Below, one piece after another: positions 15,364-18,914 of a stretch of DNA of 18,914 nt (its first letter is position 1; the number at the start of each line of letters is the position of its first letter). The position numbers were made by a program, and so were the translations under genes. The DNA is from JACRAO01 sp964490895 (lineage in GTDB: Bacteria; Bdellovibrionota; UBA1018). The DNA lies in the NCBI GenBank assembly GCA_964490895.1, contig CAZBEI010000003.1:1-18914 (forward strand), in the 5' to 3' direction. The notes under the pieces were generated by a model, which was not told the origin of the DNA, ran no database searches, and saw only the letters and a program-made list of their open reading frames with translations.

Positions 15364-16839
15364 ATGTTTATTTCGGTTAAATGGATTAAATATGGAATCT
15401 ATAGAAAAAATCAATCAGTCTACGTTTGTTTGTTGCTATTGTTAACTGCGACCCAATTTGCTTATGGAGGAAGAAAGTCTGCATTACCAAAAGCACCATT
15501 AGCAGTAGAAAAAAGAATCACAAAACTAGCGGATGACCTTGCTGCATACACATCAGACAGAACGAACTCGGCAGTTCCCATAAATAAAATAAGAAATTGC
15601 CAACAGTTCCTCACAGCAGCAGTATCTGAGCTGCCACTCTCACAGCCCGAAAAAGGGTCAAATAGTCGAGAGATATCACGATTTACATGGGAAAGAATTC
15701 CAATTTCCGACATACTTTCGGGTGTAGGTTGGTATTCTCTTGGAATAGGTTTTGGGGGCTCGTTAGCATTACCATTAATTACCCCTGATGCGTGGCACGC
15801 AAACATCAGCCAAATTGGTGATTTTCTTTTAAATCGAGGTTGGAATATGGTTTTAGCATCTTTTCTTTGGGAGCTAGGATTGCCAGACCCCGCCATTCCA
15901 ATACCAACTGGTTTAAATTCTAATTCAGGTCAAACAGCCAACGATACAGCCAGCATCGCGGACATAATTTTCATACAAGATATATTTATAAATCGCCTTG
16001 CACAACATGGATTAAGACCTCCTGGATATATTGAGCCGCGTCTATGGATACAGGCGCTGGCAAATGGACTCACACAAGAATCCTTAGAAAGCCCAACAGT
16101 CTTACTTCAAGAAGTAGTACTACTTGAGAGGAGGATTACTCAAAATATTTTACCACTACTTCATGACTCTATTCTTATTGATGAAGCAAATCGACTGAGC
16201 ATGGAACTCACCACATCTGAAGAATTAAAATTTGGACTTCTTTCAAATATTCGAAAAAAAAGATGGCTGGCCGATGCAATCAAGCGGTTTGTTTCTGTGC
16301 TGGTGCGTGCTAATGCGCTTCAGGAAAGAATTAACACTCAAGAATCTCAAGATAAATTTCAAAACCTAATTAGATTTGCAAACGATGATAGCAGAAAATT
16401 TTACTTTGCATGTGGAAGTGTTTTTTATGGCTTAACCCTGTTCGAAGACTTTTTAAAAAGAGTGGAAACAGCAGGACAGGGCGGTATTGAAATTTCTGTT
16501 GGAAATTTTCAGCTAATAACGCAACCCAATCGTGAAATGGGGGTTCAGGGTATTGCCAGCCTTGAAGTTACTTTAAATTTACAAGAAGGCGAAAAAATTA
16601 GTAAAAAAACTATTAAGGTTCAAATTCGTACAAATGAAACAACCTTAACAGATTTATTAGAGCGGGATCGCAATTTACCTTTTTTAGTAGCTGAACCTAT
16701 CACAGATATACTAACTGAATTTAAGATAGGTATGCTTTCAACGGGCTCAAGTGACGTAGACGCTCTATCGACGGAGCCTACCCCCGAAGAGACTACACCC
16801 AAGACACCAAGAAAAAGAGAAAAAAGAACCAAGGAATAG
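15364..16839 (+). CDS. Exported protein of unknown function
   Basis: This 491-residue protein belongs to no family I recognise. It has a basic N terminus and a hydrophobic segment at about residues 18-34 ('VYVCLLLLLTATQFAYG'), a plausible Sec signal with cleavage after YG. The body is mostly helical in character ('SMELTTSEELKFGLLSNIRKKRWLADAI'), with a beta-rich stretch near residues 370-430 ('GGIEISVGNFQLITQ', 'GIASLEVTLNLQ', 'KKTIKVQIRT'). The C terminus is a low-complexity Pro/Thr/Glu then Lys/Arg tail. The codons are richer in A and T than in the regulatory genes before it, which suggests separate acquisition. It has its own promoter and no ribosome site before the ATG, so leaderless translation is likely. 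It may be cargo rather than part of the secretion system. Confidence 0.55.
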   Translation: MFISVKWIKYGIYRKNQSVYVCLLLLLTATQFAYGGRKSALPKAPLAVEKRITKLADDLAAYTSDRTNSAVPINKIRNCQQFLTAAVSELPLSQPEKGSNSREISRFTWERIPISDILSGVGWYSLGIGFGGSLALPLITPDAWHANISQIGDFLLNRGWNMVLASFLWELGLPDPAIPIPTGLNSNSGQTANDTASIADIIFIQDIFINRLAQHGLRPPGYIEPRLWIQALANGLTQESLESPTVLLQEVVLLERRITQNILPLLHDSILIDEANRLSMELTTSEELKFGLLSNIRKKRWLADAIKRFVSVLVRANALQERINTQESQDKFQNLIRFANDDSRKFYFACGSVFYGLTLFEDFLKRVETAGQGGIEISVGNFQLITQPNREMGVQGIASLEVTLNLQEGEKISKKTIKVQIRTNETTLTDLLERDRNLPFLVAEPITDILTEFKIGMLSTGSSDVDALSTEPTPEETTPKTPRKREKRTKE

Positions 16840-16857
16840 ATTTTAAAAAGCAATCGA

Positions 16858-16883
16858 CTGGACACTTTTCCGGCTGTTTTTTT
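16858..16883 (+). terminator. Weak rho-independent terminator after the exported-protein gene
   Basis: A short stem CTGGA/TCCGG (one G-T pair) with a 6-base loop is followed by CTG and seven T residues, 19 bases after the stop codon. The stem is short, so the call is tentative; the T run and position between converging genes support it. Confidence 0.4.
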
Positions 16884-16895
16884 AATATTGGATAA

Positions 16896-17009
16896 GGCTT
16901 CGCCCGACTTCTTTTAGACGAAACTCATTTATTGGGAGCTGATGCACAGAGGACAGTGCAATGCTTAGAAAAAGATTTAGATCCTCTCGTACTTGGGCAT
17001 TCTCAATGA
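16896..17009 (+). other. Possible short coding remnant between converging genes
   Basis: Between the terminator and the PIN gene an open frame of 37 codons without a start codon reads 'GFARLLLDETHLLGADAQRT...LVLGHSQ' and stops at 17009. 'LLLDETHLL' resembles a Walker B segment of AAA+ transposition helpers (IstB/TniB/ExeA type), where '(L/I)DEAHLL' is typical. The stretch is short and could arise by chance. If real it is a decayed fragment of a mobile-element gene. Confidence 0.2.
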
Positions 17010-17782
17010 TCAGTAACCGGAAAACGAAGTCCTTTGATCTTACGCTCATAAAGGCTATCAGGAACCATCACTGTTTTTAAATTTTTCTCGGCCAGTATGG
17101 CATAGGCAAGATCATAATCAGTAGTCACTAAAATAGAAAATACTGACGAATTGAAAACGTTCAGGATCATCGCATCCATTGAGGATAGGCATGTTTTGGC
17201 GCTTAGCTCGTACATTGCCTCCCAGTGCAACCTCGAAACGAATAGCGCTTCGTCCTCGGTCTCCCGTGCACCAATGTAGTGAATTCCCATACGAGCCACA
17301 GCGTCATCCCACGTAGAAAGCAAGGGTGAGAGAAACTGGCGGCAGATTTCTAGCCAACCACTTTGACCGCTGACATTCCGCGGAAGAAAAATTTGCTTAC
17401 AAGCCTTTATCCTTGCATCCGACAAGATTGGCATCTCGTTCTTTTCGGCTTGTGTATTGATCCACCGTTTGTGATTTCGAAGCTCTTTTAGAACAGCCAC
17501 TGAGATTCGCCATTTGCTTTGTTCAGCAGCCATACCCATCAACGCCTCAGTGATAATAATTCTGCGCTGAATATCAATGAATTCAGAGCGAGTAGAGAGA
17601 CTTACATAAAGTGGTATTTTGAAATCTGCTAATATATCAAACAGAGCAACGACAGCTTCGTTAAACCGATGGGGTTCATAAAGTGCTGCTATGATGAAAT
17701 TGGTATCAAGTAAGCAACCACTGGGCTTTCCAGCATTTTTGAGAACTGTTTGAATGGACGAAAACGGAGCAACGGATCCCAT
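17003..17782 (-). CDS. PIN-domain protein (putative ribonuclease)
   Basis: This protein is 259 residues from the chosen start. The four acidic positions of PIN nucleases are recognisable: D26 in 'CLLDTNFIIAAL', E67 in 'STRSEFIDI', D203 in 'SSMDAMILN', and D222/D224 in 'LVTTDYDLAYAI'. PIN domains use such residues to bind Mg or Mn and cut RNA, often as toxins. The protein is about twice as long as a VapC toxin, with a helical insert between residues 75 and 195, so it may belong to a larger PIN family. I start it at 17782 because GGGAG lies 8 bases upstream and the start follows the previous stop by one base; the frame is open to 17845 but that would overlap the upstream gene by 62 bases. It forms a two-gene unit with the small gene at 17784-18005. 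Confidence 0.65.
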   Translation of the reverse strand: MGSVAPFSSIQTVLKNAGKPSGCLLDTNFIIAALYEPHRFNEAVVALFDILADFKIPLYVSLSTRSEFIDIQRRIIITEALMGMAAEQSKWRISVAVLKELRNHKRWINTQAEKNEMPILSDARIKACKQIFLPRNVSGQSGWLEICRQFLSPLLSTWDDAVARMGIHYIGARETEDEALFVSRLHWEAMYELSAKTCLSSMDAMILNVFNSSVFSILVTTDYDLAYAILAEKNLKTVMVPDSLYERKIKGLRFPVTDH

Positions 17783-17783
17783 C

Positions 17784-18005
17784 TCAAACTCCCGTATCTT
17801 TGTTGGCTCTGTTTTGATCAAGCGACCCAATCGCAGCAATATCATTGCTATCGCTGTCCTGATTTTGTTCTGGTTTTGGTAGTTCCGTAATCTCTTGAAT
17901 AATTTTCACCAGCTCAGGCGATGGTTCTTGTTTTCGCAATTTCCTAAATAGCTCCTGGGCTTCTCGGAGCCCCTTTTTTGAAGGTAATAAACCTGTATTT
18001 GACAT
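17784..18005 (-). CDS. Small charged protein upstream of PIN gene (possible antitoxin or partner)
   Basis: This 73-residue protein resembles no family I know. Residues 9-45 are probably helical and charged ('SKKGLREAQELFRKLRKQ', 'PELVKIIQEITELP'), followed by a polar, disordered-looking tail rich in Asn, Asp and Gln. A strong GGAGGAG ribosome site supports the start. It is directly upstream of, and separated by one base from, a PIN-domain gene. That is the layout of VapBC-type toxin-antitoxin pairs, in which the antitoxin comes first. No DNA-binding motif is obvious, so the antitoxin role is inferred from position only. Confidence 0.45.
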   Translation of the reverse strand: MSNTGLLPSKKGLREAQELFRKLRKQEPSPELVKIIQEITELPKPEQNQDSDSNDIAAIGSLDQNRANKDTGV

Positions 18006-18115
18006 TTTAAACTCCTCCGTACTTTTATTTCTAAATTAACACAAGGATATTCCATGAGAACATATCGATATTGTTTGATTTTTTTGTTTTCACTCTGTGT
18101 TTTTCTCATCTTTTG

Positions 18116-18346
18116 TTAGCGTATCGCTCCAAATAACAACTCCTCAAGCGTCATTCCAAACACCTGCGCCACTCTTGCAAGTCCATGGAGATCGCGTGGT
18201 CTTGAGCCATTGGCCCACTGATTGAGTGTGCTGACAGGGACGCCGGTAATTTCGGAAAGTTTGCGATAACTCCACCCGCGTTTTAATAATTCATGCTGGA
18301 TGATGAGGCGCGTTTTTAATTGCGGTTTATTATTAGTTCCGCTCAT
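18116..18346 (-). CDS. XRE/Cro-type helix-turn-helix regulator
   Basis: This is a 76-residue DNA-binding protein. The HTH runs from about residue 25 to 70: 'SYRKLSEITGVPVSTLNQW' as the helix-turn-helix pair and 'LARVAQVFGMTLEELLF' as the typical C-terminal helices of the Xre/lambda-repressor fold. I start it at 18346: AGGAGGT lies about 7 bases upstream and the ATG overlaps the stop of the upstream gene as ATGA. An in-frame ATG at 18391 would add 15 residues but overlap that gene by 49 bases. Such small repressors commonly control replication, excision or transfer genes of plasmids and integrative elements. Coupling to the gene upstream suggests it acts on that unit. Confidence 0.8.
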   Translation of the reverse strand: MSGTNNKPQLKTRLIIQHELLKRGWSYRKLSEITGVPVSTLNQWANGSRPRDLHGLARVAQVFGMTLEELLFGAIR

Positions 18347-18914
18347 TCTGTTACCTCCTGCCGTTCGTGAGCCGTGAGTCCAGAAAACCAAGCGCTAATT
18401 GCCAAGGCCCGTAAGCCAGCTCCACGTAATGGGAAATGCTTGTTTCGGCAAATTTCAGCAATGACCTCAGTTTGCCGATCTTCGCCAGAGTATATTTTAT
18501 TAAAGGCTCTCTCTTTGAGTGCCCATTCACGTTCTTCGAGAGCAGATTGTTCTGCTCTCGCACGCTCCTCGGCATCTTGACGGGCTTTACTTTCAGCCCA
18601 TGTTTTTTCTAAAGATTCTTGAGATTCGACGATTTCCAAAACACCTCGCATTGCAGTTGCCAGATAGGCCATCGGCGAATGGCAGGGATCACCCCCAGGG
18701 AGACCTTTGCGCTTGAGATAATCAAAACACTTTGTGATTTCTGCGATCGAAAAGTCTCGTCTGATGTCTTCAAATGCCCTTTGCTCGCTCTCTTTCTTTC
18801 GCTCGGGTTTTAAAACTGAAAAATAAGTTCGTAATTTTTCTGGAAGCTCTGAGAGAGAGCTATTGTTTTTATATATTTTAATATCTTTAAAGGGGGTTGC
18901 TGGAGCAACCCACG
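18343..18914 (-). CDS. C-terminal part of an unrecognised protein, possibly plasmid/ICE replication protein
   Basis: The frame is open from the right edge of the window to the stop at 18343, giving about 190 residues without the N terminus; an internal Met at 18672 is not needed as a start, since the coding text continues upstream. Readable segments are 'LPEKLRTYFSVLKPERKKES', 'AFEDIRRDFSIAEITKCFDYL' and 'GGDPCHSPMAYLATAM'. A long charged helix, probably a coiled coil, follows ('ESLEKTWAESKARQDAEERA'), then a compact end. The 'SPMAYLA' motif after a helical domain is the sort of text seen at the C terminus of replication-initiation or DnaD-like proteins of mobile elements, but I cannot confirm this. 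ATGA overlap with the XRE gene indicates a shared transcript. Confidence 0.4.
   Translation of the reverse strand, partial: WVAPATPFKDIKIYKNNSSLSELPEKLRTYFSVLKPERKKESEQRAFEDIRRDFSIAEITKCFDYLKRKGLPGGDPCHSPMAYLATAMRGVLEIVESQESLEKTWAESKARQDAEERARAEQSALEEREWALKERAFNKIYSGEDRQTEVIAEICRNKHFPLRGAGLRALAISAWFSGLTAHERQEVTE

Noticed and set aside
17906..18109. 67-codon minus-strand frame
   Set aside because: It overlaps the small partner gene in another phase; that gene has a strong GGAGGAG site, this frame does not.
18347..18391. Upstream start for the XRE regulator
   Set aside because: The ATG at 18346 has a near-perfect ribosome site and ATGA coupling; the longer start overlaps the upstream gene by 49 bases.
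1..18914. CRISPR array, rRNA, tRNA or insertion-sequence ends
   Set aside because: I looked for regular short repeats, tRNA-like cloverleaf stretches and transposase motifs and saw none that I could support by eye.

Overview
The window reads as an accessory or conjugative region from a Gram-negative bacterium. Lipoprotein and Sec signals, an outer-membrane-type conjugation core and a sigma-54 promoter all point that way. The style of the regulators (a 7TM hybrid kinase with receivers of the 'DDDSSIHAVW' type, paired with an NtrC-like activator) and the F-like transfer proteins suggest a Bdellovibrionota or deltaproteobacterial relative. That assignment is inference; there is no rRNA or tRNA to anchor it.

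Region A (1-10333, all minus strand) is one tightly packed operon of eleven genes with repeated ATGA-type overlaps. Its 3' part is a type IV secretion / conjugation core. In transcription order it holds a small lipoprotein, a VirB2-type pilin, a VirB3/TraL protein, the VirB4/TraC ATPase, a VirB6/TrbL-like polytopic protein, a TraE/VirB8-like protein, a TraK/VirB9-like protein and the start of a VirB10/TraB/DotG-like protein that runs off the left edge. Its 5' part holds three proteins I do not recognise: a single-pass membrane protein, a cysteine-containing exported protein, and a 755-residue lipoprotein with a dense cysteine cluster (a possible TraN analogue). No relaxase, coupling protein or VirB11 is visible.

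Region B (10334-10515) is the divergent control region. On the minus strand it carries an almost perfect sigma-54 promoter (GG-N10-GC) about 43 bases before the first transfer gene. Two inverted repeats lie further upstream as candidate activator sites.

Region C (10516-15286, plus strand) is a three-gene regulatory operon. It encodes an NtrC-type response regulator (receiver, sigma-54 AAA+ domain, Fis-type HTH), a 212-residue protein with a histidine-kinase-like H-box at its N terminus, and an 895-residue membrane hybrid histidine kinase with two C-terminal receivers. The simplest reading is a sensory cascade that switches on the adjacent secretion operon through sigma-54. This linkage is the main discovery candidate in the window.

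Region D (15287-16839) has a strong sigma-70-like promoter placed so that the following gene, an exported protein of unknown function with AT-rich codon use, could be read from a leaderless mRNA.

Region E (16840-18914) is typical mobile-element cargo, mainly on the minus strand: a PIN-domain protein with a small upstream partner, an XRE-type repressor, and the C-terminal part of an unrecognised protein that runs off the right edge and might be a replication protein.
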